NCBI RefSeq assembly: GCF_014673495.1
Contig: NZ_CP051006.1
Coordinates: 5,332,001 to 5,396,000, forward strand
DNA length: 64,000 nt
From: Streptomyces griseofuscus
Lineage (GTDB): Bacteria > Actinomycetota > Actinomycetes > Streptomycetales > Streptomycetaceae
Direction: 5' to 3'
Part shown: positions 55,967 to 64,000 of the stretch, one piece after another
Position numbering within the stretch: position 1 is the stretch's first letter
Layout: each line of letters starts with the position of its first letter
Position numbers and translations under genes: made by a program
Notes under the pieces: generated by a model
Database searches by the model: none
What the model was told of the DNA's origin: nothing
Seen by the model: only the letters and a program-made list of their open reading frames with translations

Positions 55967-55991
55967 GAATCGATACGATGAGCCCATGGTT
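55965..55991 (+). promoter_or_regulatory. SigR promoter of cysO-cysM
   Basis: GGGAAT (55965-55970), 18 bases, GTT (55989-55991) is an exact SigR consensus. A housekeeping-like TACGAT (55974-55979) lies inside it. Induction of cysteine synthesis by disulfide stress fits the known SigR regulon. Confidence 0.8.
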
Positions 55992-56021
55992 ACGACTGTG
56001 GTGCGCGCCCTGGGCTTCTGA
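55986..56021 (+). CDS. Possible leaderless leader peptide (11 aa)
   Basis: ATG 55986 opens an 11-residue frame, MVTTVVRALGF, ending at TGA. TACGAT is 6 bases upstream, as for a leaderless start. It contains no Cys codon, so cysteine attenuation is not supported. Its ATG lies inside the SigR promoter, so only transcripts from the upstream box could carry it. It may be chance. Confidence 0.3.
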   Translation: MVTTVVRALGF

Positions 56022-56093
56022 CGGTGGCGTGCCCCTCGGCTGACGTACCGAGCCCGCAGCCCCCGAAGACCCTTCCGACAGGAGCCCGCAACC

Positions 56094-56438
56094 ATGGCCA
56101 TCGAGGTCCGCATCCCGACCATCCTCCGCACGTACACCGACGGCCAGAAGGCCGTGGAGGGCAGCGGGAACACCCTCGCCGAGCTGTTCACCGACCTGGA
56201 GAGCCGGCACGCGGGCATCCAGGCCCGCATCGTGGACGGCGACCAGCTGCGCCGGTTCGTCAACGTCTATCTGAACGACGAGGACGTCCGCTTCCTGGAC
56301 GGCATCAACACCAAGCTGTCGGACGGCGACAACGTGACGATCCTGCCGGCCGTCGCAGGAGGATCTGCCGCGGCGGAGCCGCGTCCGACCGGGGTTGGCG
56401 GTCGGGCGACGGGCGGGCATGCGCTGATCGGTCGCTGA
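56094..56438 (+). CDS. cysO: CysO sulfur-carrier protein with C-terminal extension
   Basis: A ubiquitin-fold sulfur carrier (MoaD/ThiS type) for cysteine synthesis, activated as a C-terminal thiocarboxylate. The core (1-90) ends ILPAVAGG at residues 89-90, where family members stop. Here 24 more residues follow (SAAAEPRPTGVGGRATGGHA then LIGR). The carrier cannot work until these are removed, or the stop was lost by an insertion. AGGAG precedes the ATG by 9 bases. Confidence 0.85.
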   Translation: MAIEVRIPTILRTYTDGQKAVEGSGNTLAELFTDLESRHAGIQARIVDGDQLRRFVNVYLNDEDVRFLDGINTKLSDGDNVTILPAVAGGSAAAEPRPTGVGGRATGGHALIGR

Positions 56439-56443
56439 ACAGC

Positions 56444-57394
56444 ATGCGCTACGACTCCCCGCTGGCCGCGGTGGGCAACACCCCCCTGGTGCGTCTGCCG
56501 CGGCTGTCGCCGTCCCCCGAGGTCCGGATCTGGGCGAAACTGGAGGACCGCAATCCCACCGGCTCGGTCAAGGACCGGCCCGCCCTGCACATGATCGAGC
56601 AGGCCGAGAAGGACGGCCGGCTCACCCCCGGCTGCACCATCCTGGAGCCGACCTCCGGCAACACCGGCATCTCGCTGGCCATGGCGGCCAAGCTCAAGGG
56701 GTACCGGATGGTGTGCGTGATGCCGGAGAACACCTCCCAGGAGCGCCGGGACCTGCTCGGCATGTGGGGCGCGGAGATCATCCCCTCGCCGGCCGCGGGC
56801 GGCTCCAACACCGCGGTGCGGGTGGCCAAGGAGCTGTCGGCCGAGCACCCGGACTGGGTGATGCTCTACCAGTACGGCAACCCGGACAACGCGGGCGCGC
56901 ACTACGCCACGACGGGCCCGGAGATCCTCGCCGACCTGCCCTCGATCACCCACTTCGTCGCGGGCCTCGGCACCACGGGCACCCTGATGGGCGTGGGCCG
57001 CTACCTCCGCGAGCACAAGCCGGACGTCAGGATCGTGGCCGCCGAGCCGCGCTACGACGACCTGGTCTACGGCCTGCGCAACCTGGACGAGGGCTTCGTG
57101 CCTGAGCTGTACGACGCCTCGGTCCTCACCACCCGCTTCTCGGTGGGCTCCGCCGACGCGGTCACCCGCACCCGTGAACTCCTCCAGCAGGAGGGCATCT
57201 TCGCGGGCATCTCCACGGGCGCGGCCCTCCATGCCGCGATCGGTGTCGGCAACAAGGCGGTGAAGGCGGGCGAGTCCGCCGACATCGTCTTCATCGTGGC
57301 CGACGGCGGCTGGAAGTACCTCTCCACGGGCGTCTACACGGCCACCACCACGGAAGCCGCCATCGACACCCTTCAGGGCCAGCTCTGGGCGTAG
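56444..57394 (+). CDS. cysM: CysO-dependent cysteine synthase
   Basis: A PLP enzyme that makes cysteine on the CysO thiocarboxylate, in mycobacteria from O-phosphoserine. The 316-residue protein has the PLP lysine in NPTGSVKDRPA, the phosphate loop GLGTTGT and the substrate loop EPTSGNTGIS. It starts 5 bases after cysO with no ribosome binding site of its own, so translation is probably coupled. Confidence 0.93.
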   Translation: MRYDSPLAAVGNTPLVRLPRLSPSPEVRIWAKLEDRNPTGSVKDRPALHMIEQAEKDGRLTPGCTILEPTSGNTGISLAMAAKLKGYRMVCVMPENTSQERRDLLGMWGAEIIPSPAAGGSNTAVRVAKELSAEHPDWVMLYQYGNPDNAGAHYATTGPEILADLPSITHFVAGLGTTGTLMGVGRYLREHKPDVRIVAAEPRYDDLVYGLRNLDEGFVPELYDASVLTTRFSVGSADAVTRTRELLQQEGIFAGISTGAALHAAIGVGNKAVKAGESADIVFIVADGGWKYLSTGVYTATTTEAAIDTLQGQLWA

Positions 57395-57442
57395 ATCCCC
57401 GGGCGCGGGTTTCGGCCGAGTTACGTCTCAAGTGATCACCGG

Positions 57443-57460
57443 CCCCCTCTCACGAGGGGG
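57443..57460 (+). terminator. Hairpin after cysM
   Basis: CCCCCTC-TCAC-GAGGGGG is a perfect 7-base stem 48 bases after the cysM stop. The T-run is missing, so termination strength is uncertain. Confidence 0.55.
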
Positions 57461-57546
57461 CTAAGCCGTTCCTATGGGGAAGCAAAGAAATCCTTCTGGC
57501 ACTGCCCGCTGGTCGGTGTCCGGGGCTAGGTTCCTCCCGCACCCTG

Positions 57547-57569
57547 TCATGTCACGCTCAGCGACATGA
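57547..57569. promoter_or_regulatory. 23-bp palindrome before S53 protease
   Basis: TCATGT...ACATGA with inner CGCT-C-AGCG forms a nearly perfect palindrome about 110 bases before the protease. It lies 15 bases downstream of a -10-like TAGGTT (57527-57532), where a repressor would act. Confidence 0.45.
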
Positions 57570-57677
57570 GAGGGGTGTCTGAGGTGTCATGCTCATGACT
57601 GCGTGGTCGCCGCTACGCGCGTCACGGGCTGCCAACCAGTGCGAGAAACCCCACTTCCCGATGGAGGCAGTACCCAC

Positions 57678-59765
57678 ATGCGTGAGTCACGCCCGAGCGG
57701 ACGAACCCGAAGTGCGCGAAGACTTCTGGCCGTCGCCTTTCCCGCTCTCTCCCTGACCGTCGCCGGATTCGCCGCCGCGCCGACGGCCGGCGCGGCCCAG
57801 CCCGCTGTCGCGGCCCACCCGCAGACCAGCAAGGTCACCACGAACAACAAGGCGCTGACCGACCCCGAGCGCCAGACGTTCCACTCGACCGGCAAGGCCG
57901 GCCAGAAGGTGCCCACGACCCACGTGTGCGCCGTGGACCACACGCCGGGTCACGCGTCCTGCTTCGCCCAGCGCCGCACGGACATCAAGCAGAAGCTGGC
58001 CGCGGCGATCACGCCCAACGCCACGCCCTCCGGCCTCTCCCCGGCCAACCTGCACAGCGCCTACAACCTGCCCACCGCGGCCGGTTCGGGCATGACCGTG
58101 GGCATCGTCGACGCCTACAACGACCCCAACGCCGAGTCGGACCTGGCCACTTACCGGTCCCAGTACGGCCTCTCCGCCTGCACCAAGGCCAACGGCTGCT
58201 TCAAGCAGGTCAGCCAGACCGGCTCCACCACCTCGCTGCCGACCAACGACAGCGGCTGGGCCGGCGAAGAGATGCTCGACATCGACATGGTCAGCGCGGT
58301 CTGCCCGAACTGCAACATCGTCCTCGTCGAGGCCAACTCGGCGAACGACACCGACCTCGGCATCGCCGAGAACGAGGCCGTCTCGCTCGGCGCCAAGTTC
58401 GTCTCCAACAGCTGGGGCGGCTCCGAGGCGTCGACGCAGACCTCCGAGGACACGTCGTACTTCAAGCACCCGGGCGTCGCGATCACCGTCTCCGCGGGTG
58501 ACTCCGGCTACGGTGCCGAGTACCCGGCGACCTCCCAGTACGTGACCGCCGTCGGCGGTACCGCCCTCACCACCGCCTCCAACTCCCGCGGTTGGAGCGA
58601 GTCGGTGTGGAACACCAGCTCCACCGAGGGCACCGGCTCCGGCTGCTCGGCGTACGACCCCAAGCCGAGCTGGCAGACCGACACCGGCTGCTCCAAGCGC
58701 ATGGAGTCCGACGTCTCCGCGGTCGCCGACCCGGCCACCGGTGTCGCGGTCTACGACACCTACGGCGGCAGCGGCTGGGCGGTCTACGGCGGCACCAGCG
58801 CCTCCTCGCCGATCATCGCCAGCGTCTACGCGCTCGCGGGTACCCCGGGCTCCAGTGACTACCCGGCGAAGTACCCCTACAGCCACACCAGCAACCTGAA
58901 CGACGTGACGAGCGGCTCCAACGGCTCCTGCACCACGTCGTACTTCTGCAAGGCGACCACCGGCTACGACGGTCCGACCGGCTGGGGCACCCCGAACGGC
59001 ACCGCCGCCTTCACCTCGGGTGGCAGCACCGGTGGCAACACCGTCTCCGTGACCAACCCGGGCAACCAGTCCACCACGACCGGCAGCTCCGTCAGCCTCT
59101 CCATCAAGGCTTCCGACAGCGCGGGCGCGGCCCTGACCTACAGCGCCTCCGGCCTGCCGACCGGCCTGTCGATCAACAGCTCCACCGGCGTGATCTCCGG
59201 AACCGCGTCCACCGCGGGCACCTACCAGGTCACCGTCACCGCGACGGACTCCACCGGCGCCACCGGCTCCACCTCCTTCACCTGGACCGTGGGCACCGGC
59301 GGCGGTGGCGGCTGCACCTCCTCGCAGCTGCTGGCCAACCCGGGCTTCGAGTCGGGCAACACCGGCTGGACCGCGTCCAGCGGTGTCATCACCAACGACA
59401 CCGGTGAGGCCGCCCACGGCGGTTCGTACAAGGCGTGGATGAACGGCTACGGCACCTCGCACACCGACACCGTGTCCCAGTCGGTGACGATCCCCGCGGG
59501 CTGCAAGGCGACCCTGACCTTCTACCTGCACGTCGACACCGCCGAGACCTCCACCAGCACCGCGTACGACAAGCTGACGGTCACCGCCGGTTCGACCACC
59601 CTGGCGTCGTACTCGAACCTGAACGCCAACTCGGGCTACGCCCAGAAGACCTTCGACCTGTCCTCCCTGGCGGGCCAGACGGTCACCCTGAAGTTCAACG
59701 GCGTGGAGGACTCCTCGCTCCAGACCAGCTTCGTCGTGGACGACACCGCCCTGACGACCAGCTGA
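57678..59765 (+). CDS. Secreted S53 (sedolisin-like) serine peptidase
   Basis: A 695-residue exoprotease. The signal peptide covers about 1-40. The short prodomain and peptidase S53 domain hold the Glu/Asp pair in GEEMLDIDMVSA, the oxyanion Asp in VSAGDSGYG and the nucleophile Ser in GGTSASSPIIA. A putative Ig-like domain (TGLSINSSTGVISGTAS) and a C-terminal jelly-roll-like domain (LLANPGFESGNTGW) follow. GGAGG lies 10 bases before the ATG. The C-terminal modules may bind substrate or wall. Confidence 0.88.
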   Translation: MRESRPSGRTRSARRLLAVAFPALSLTVAGFAAAPTAGAAQPAVAAHPQTSKVTTNNKALTDPERQTFHSTGKAGQKVPTTHVCAVDHTPGHASCFAQRRTDIKQKLAAAITPNATPSGLSPANLHSAYNLPTAAGSGMTVGIVDAYNDPNAESDLATYRSQYGLSACTKANGCFKQVSQTGSTTSLPTNDSGWAGEEMLDIDMVSAVCPNCNIVLVEANSANDTDLGIAENEAVSLGAKFVSNSWGGSEASTQTSEDTSYFKHPGVAITVSAGDSGYGAEYPATSQYVTAVGGTALTTASNSRGWSESVWNTSSTEGTGSGCSAYDPKPSWQTDTGCSKRMESDVSAVADPATGVAVYDTYGGSGWAVYGGTSASSPIIASVYALAGTPGSSDYPAKYPYSHTSNLNDVTSGSNGSCTTSYFCKATTGYDGPTGWGTPNGTAAFTSGGSTGGNTVSVTNPGNQSTTTGSSVSLSIKASDSAGAALTYSASGLPTGLSINSSTGVISGTASTAGTYQVTVTATDSTGATGSTSFTWTVGTGGGGGCTSSQLLANPGFESGNTGWTASSGVITNDTGEAAHGGSYKAWMNGYGTSHTDTVSQSVTIPAGCKATLTFYLHVDTAETSTSTAYDKLTVTAGSTTLASYSNLNANSGYAQKTFDLSSLAGQTVTLKFNGVEDSSLQTSFVVDDTALTTS

Positions 59766-59800
59766 TCGGCCGCACCACCCGCATCACCTGAACCACCTGC

Positions 59801-59834
59801 GATCCCGCACGCGGCAGTGTCCGCGTGCGGGATC
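59801..59834 (+). terminator. Intrinsic terminator after S53 peptidase
   Basis: GATCCCGCACGCGG (59801-59814) and CCGCGTGCGGGATC (59821-59834) pair over 14 bases around CAGTGT. Confidence 0.85.
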
Positions 59835-59943
59835 CGTTCGTTGGCCGGTACTTTGCCTGATGGCGGGATCCGTTCGCGGCCGCGGTACGTCCCATCCGTA
59901 CCAGGCGGGCCAACCGGCGGCCCCGCAGAAAGGCGGTCCCCCC

Positions 59944-60378
59944 ATGCGCCGTACGACACTTCTCGCCCTCGCGGCCACCCCCCTGCTCCTCGCGGGCTGC
60001 GGCACCCACAGCAGTTCCAGCGCGAGCCAGAAGGTCTCCCCGGTCCCCGGGGGCCCGGTGTGCCGCAACGACGTCCGGCTGACGGCCGCCGACAGCGGCC
60101 GTACCGTCTGCGTGGCCAAGGGCGGAGAGGTACGGCTGAGCCTCGGCGGTACGAAGGAGCGCCCGTGGAAGCCGGTCACGGTCACCGGCGGCGCCCTCAA
60201 GGCGATCAACTCCGGTCTCGTCATCCGGCCGGGCAACGCCGAGGCCGCCTACCACGCGAGCGCACCCGGCACCGGGAAGCTGACGTCCTCCCGCCCCATG
60301 TGCGCGACCGCCCCCGGCCAGATGTCCTGCAAGGGCATCCAGGAATGGACGGTCACCGTGACGGTGAAGAGCGGCTGA
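59944..60378 (+). CDS. Small secreted lipoprotein
   Basis: A 144-residue lipoprotein. The signal peptide ends in the lipobox LLAGC with C19 as the lipidated residue. The mature part has four further Cys that could form two disulfides (PVCRNDV, TVCVAK, PMCATA, MSCKG). No known domain. AAAGG lies 11 bases before the ATG. Confidence 0.8.
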   Translation: MRRTTLLALAATPLLLAGCGTHSSSSASQKVSPVPGGPVCRNDVRLTAADSGRTVCVAKGGEVRLSLGGTKERPWKPVTVTGGALKAINSGLVIRPGNAEAAYHASAPGTGKLTSSRPMCATAPGQMSCKGIQEWTVTVTVKSG

Positions 60379-60392
60379 CCTGCTGACAGGCC

Positions 60393-60920
60393 CTAGCGGG
60401 CGAGGTGGCGCACCTGGTCCCACAGGACCGGGTCGACCACCCCCACCCGGCGGCGGAAGTCGCCGACCGGCACCTCGCGCAGCTCGTCGGTCTGGAGGAA
60501 GCTCGGGCGGCCCCGCGCGTCGCCCACCGCGCCGGGCGGCAGCGGGATCACCCCGGCGCGCTCGTCGTGGTACTTGGTGGTGATCTTCGCGACCGTGGCC
60601 CGGTCCCCGCGCACGGCCAGCACCAGACAGGGCCGGTCCTTCGCCCGCCCGTCGCCCGCCACCACCCTGTCCGACGCGCTGCGCGCGGCCCCATTGGAAT
60701 CTGCCCGGTCTTCGTACGGCACGTTCGCCCACCAGATGTCGCCCGGCGCCGGGCGCCCGCCGCGGGGCGCCGCGGCATGCCGTTCCCGGGTGCCCGCCCG
60801 GCCCGGGGGACGCAGCCGCCGCCCGGCGGGCCGGCGCCCGCGGCCCCAGCCGTCGACGACCGTGGCCACCAGCGCGAGCAGCACCACCGCGGCGAGCGCC
60901 AGCCACCACGACGTGTCCAT
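60393..60920 (-). CDS. Membrane-anchored PemK/MazF-like protein
   Basis: A 175-residue protein. An N-terminal membrane helix (about 5-23) and a basic Pro/Arg linker precede a PemK/MazF-type domain from about residue 58 (APGDIWWANVPYED; KDRPCLVLAVRGDRATVAKI). PemK domains are typically ribosome-linked or free endoribonuclease toxins. No antitoxin gene is adjacent and the membrane tether is unusual, so a toxin role is uncertain. Confidence 0.75.
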   Translation of the reverse strand: MDTSWWLALAAVVLLALVATVVDGWGRGRRPAGRRLRPPGRAGTRERHAAAPRGGRPAPGDIWWANVPYEDRADSNGAARSASDRVVAGDGRAKDRPCLVLAVRGDRATVAKITTKYHDERAGVIPLPPGAVGDARGRPSFLQTDELREVPVGDFRRRVGVVDPVLWDQVRHLAR

Positions 60921-61167
60921 ACGACGACGTTACCGGCGCGCGGCGCGGGCCGCGCGCCCTTGTACGGATCCCGTGCGCCCCGGGGTCCAGCCGAACCGGT
61001 GACAGCACAGGTGAGTTCGCCCACAACGGCCCCTGGCAGAGGAGCGGCCCGCGCCCGGGCGCCGTACGCTCGACGGACCGCACGACCCCCGTCAGCCCTT
61101 TTCGAGGTTCCTCGGCCCTGTGAGGACCCTCGACCCACCTGTCTTCGCCTACGGAGGTTTCTGCTTC

Positions 61168-61920
61168 ATGAAGCTCACCGTCGTCGGCTGCTCGGGGTCG
61201 TTCCCGTCCGCGGAATCGGCCTGCTCGAGCTACCTCGTCGAGGCCGACGGCTTCCGGCTGCTTCTCGACATGGGCAACGGCGCCCTGGGCGAGTTGCAGC
61301 GCCACTGCGGTCTCTACGACCTCGACGCGATCTTCCTCAGCCATCTGCACGCCGATCACTGCATCGACATGCTCGGGTATTTCGTCGCACGCTACTACCG
61401 CCATGACGGCGGCCGCTGCGAGGCACTGCCGGTCTACGGCCCCGAGCGCACCGAGCACCGTCTGACCACGGCGCACGGCGACACGCCTGCCGCCTCCTCG
61501 ATGAGCGAGGTCTTCGACTTCCGCACCGTCAAGCCGGCCACGTTCGAGATCGGCCCCTTCACGGTGCACGCCGACCGGGTCCGCCACCCCGTGGAGGCGT
61601 TCGGGATCCGGATCGAGCACGGGGGCAGGTCCCTCACGTACTCCGGGGACACCGGGGTCACCCCCGTACTGGACGAGCTGGCCCGGGACACCGACCTGTT
61701 CCTGTGCGAGGCCGCCTTCACGTACGGCAAGGAGGACATCCCCGATCTCCACCTCAACGGCCGCGAGGCCGGCGAAACCGCCACCCGCGCCGGCGCCCGC
61801 CGCCTGGTCCTGACCCACATCGCCCCCTGGACCGACCCTGAGGTCAACCTCCGCGACGCCCGCGAGGCATTCCCGGGCCCGGTCGAACTGGCGGCCAGGG
61901 GCGCGGTGTACGAGATCTGA
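61168..61920 (+). CDS. MBL-fold metallohydrolase (RNase Z-like)
   Basis: A 250-residue metallo-beta-lactamase-fold hydrolase. The metal motif is SHLHADHCID (near 52-61), with a later Asp in YSGDTG and His in LTHIAPW. Related proteins include RNase Z and phosphodiesterases; the missing exosite arm argues against a full RNase Z. ATG 61168 has ACGGAGGT upstream. Confidence 0.85.
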   Translation: MKLTVVGCSGSFPSAESACSSYLVEADGFRLLLDMGNGALGELQRHCGLYDLDAIFLSHLHADHCIDMLGYFVARYYRHDGGRCEALPVYGPERTEHRLTTAHGDTPAASSMSEVFDFRTVKPATFEIGPFTVHADRVRHPVEAFGIRIEHGGRSLTYSGDTGVTPVLDELARDTDLFLCEAAFTYGKEDIPDLHLNGREAGETATRAGARRLVLTHIAPWTDPEVNLRDAREAFPGPVELAARGAVYEI

Positions 61921-61934
61921 GGGACGGTACGACA

Positions 61935-61977
61935 GGCCGAGGGCCCCGGAACCACCAAGGTTCCGGGGCCCTCGGCC
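61935..61977. terminator. Bidirectional terminator
   Basis: Two 19-base arms (61935-61953 and 61959-61977) pair perfectly around ACCAA between the converging hydrolase and PTS genes. Confidence 0.9.
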
Positions 61978-61987
61978 GGTGCGGGTG

Positions 61988-63253
<1,266 letters not shown>

Positions 63254-63310
63254 GTGTTCCTCCAGTAGGCAAGGCGCCGCCCGGGAACCATGGAAGGGGA
63301 CGGCAGCGTC

Positions 63311-63343
63311 TCTGGTCTACACCACTCACTGGTGTAGACCTGT
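63311..63343. promoter_or_regulatory. Twin DasR operators (dre) before nagE2
   Basis: TCTGGTCTACACCACT (63311-63326) and ACTGGTGTAGACCTGT (63328-63343) each resemble the dre consensus. They are mirror images: GGTCTACACCA and TGGTGTAGACC form a perfect 11-base inverted repeat. They lie about 60 bases before nagE2. DasR, released by GlcN-6-P, represses GlcNAc uptake. Confidence 0.9.
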
Positions 63344-63444
63344 TGTAGCACGATGAAGGCGCCGTAAGGAACCACGAATTCCGCGACCGGAGCGCTACGC
63401 GCCGTGCAGGGCGAGGCCGCCGCCGCACGGGCGGGCCAGGAGGG

Positions 63445-64000
63445 TCAGAGTTCGGTCACGTCCTCGACCTCCGCCTCCGGCTCGCGGCCCGGGGTCTTGA
63501 GGTCGAAGCGGGTGATGGCGAAGCGGAAGACGGCGTAGTAGACCACCGCGAAGCACAGGCCGATCGGGATGATCAGCCACGGCTTGGTCGCCAGATGCCA
63601 GTTGATGACGTAGTCGATCAGCCCCGCCGAGAAGCTGAAGCCGTCATGCACCCCGAGCGCCCACGTCACCGCCATCGACACCCCGGTCAGCACCGCGTGG
63701 ATCGCGTACAGGACCGGTGCGATGAACATGAACGAGTACTCGATCGGCTCGGTGATCCCGGTGACGAACGACGTCAGCGCCACCGACAGCATCAGCCCGC
63801 CGACCTCCTTGCGGCGATGCGGCTTGGCGCAGTGCGTGATCGCCAGCGCCGCGGCCGGCAGCGCGAACATCATGATCGGGAAGAAGCCCGAGGTGAACTG
63901 CCCCGCATGCGGATCACCCGCCAGGAACATGCTGATGTCACCGTGCACCACCGTCCCGTCCGGCTGGGTGTAACTGCCGAACTGGAACCAGATGGGCACG
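63445..64000 (-). CDS. nagE1: N-acetylglucosamine PTS permease (EIIC), C-terminal part
   Basis: The last ~185 residues of a second EIIC, closely similar to NagE2 (for example GFFPIMMFALPAAALAITHC; TGITEPIEYSFMFIAP). The gene continues past the right edge. Relative to nagE2 it has a short insert (TQPDGTVVHG) before the ISMFLAGDP segment. The 191-base spacer to nagE2 holds the twin dre sites and the nagE2 promoter. Confidence 0.9.
   Translation of the reverse strand, partial: VPIWFQFGSYTQPDGTVVHGDISMFLAGDPHAGQFTSGFFPIMMFALPAAALAITHCAKPHRRKEVGGLMLSVALTSFVTGITEPIEYSFMFIAPVLYAIHAVLTGVSMAVTWALGVHDGFSFSAGLIDYVINWHLATKPWLIIPIGLCFAVVYYAVFRFAITRFDLKTPGREPEAEVEDVTEL

Overview
The window is GC-rich with strong third-position bias, GTG/TTG starts and many leaderless genes. 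It carries the markers of a Streptomyces core chromosome: paired PkaA/PkaB-like kinases, ftsEX, a tmRNA whose tag reads ANTKRDSFALAA, an SsgA-family sporulation protein, a CysO/CysM/Mec cysteine pathway and DasR-type operators at GlcNAc transport genes. Gene order matches, from memory, a stretch of the S. coelicolor chromosome read in descending gene order. I see no phage, plasmid, CRISPR array or antibiotic cluster; a few lineage-specific genes and small rearrangements interrupt a syntenic core.

Layout. 1-5.1 kb: start of an FHA/FtsK-type ATPase gene (minus), two membrane-anchored Ser/Thr kinases, and prfB (RF2). 5.4-10.8 kb: a repeat-rich LAETG wall protein, a zinc-ribbon membrane miniprotein, ftsE-ftsX, an S41 protease, smpB and ssrA (tmRNA) with an exact SigR-type promoter. 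10.9-14.7 kb is accessory: ankyrin protein, methyltransferase, a broken DUF664 gene, a covalent-flavin oxidase and a CGNR zinc-finger protein. 14.9-22.3 kb: HelD-like helicase, a candidate small RNA, malic enzyme, HU, murA, YqgE/AlgH and a DUF3039 miniprotein. 22.5-30.6 kb: a GH20 hexosaminidase with a dre-like site, then a three-gene molybdo-flavoenzyme operon whose Fe-S subunit has a very long disordered N-terminus and whose Mo subunit lacks the family's catalytic Glu. 30.8-34.4 kb: SUKH-like protein, tRNA-Cys beside a disrupted tRNA-Cys-like copy, an MFS exporter, and an antitoxin/Doc pair. 34.5-44.4 kb: helicase, IclR regulator, Lon-type secreted protease, ArsR regulator, Lrp/AsnC regulator divergent from HPPD, TPR protein, glycolate/lactate oxidase and ssgG. 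44.6-53.6 kb: two RDD membrane proteins separated by a large palindrome, an M6 secreted protease, NAD salvage (pncB, pncA), clpS and DUF2017. 53.9-64 kb: amino-acid permease, Mec/CysO/CysM, an S53 secreted protease, a lipoprotein, a membrane-tethered PemK-like protein, an MBL-fold hydrolase and two GlcNAc PTS permeases (the second cut by the window end).

Links between genes. Four GGGAA(T/C)-N18-GTT motifs precede ssrA, cysO-cysM, a zinc-ribbon gene and a candidate sRNA. This suggests that part of the window answers to thiol-oxidative stress through SigR. Two abutting dre operators at nagE2 and a weaker one before the hexosaminidase tie chitin-sugar release and uptake to DasR. CysO is encoded with a 24-residue extension after its di-glycine, so either Mec-type processing or a recent insertion between cysO and cysM is implied. 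All functional calls come from reading sequence motifs; no database search was run.
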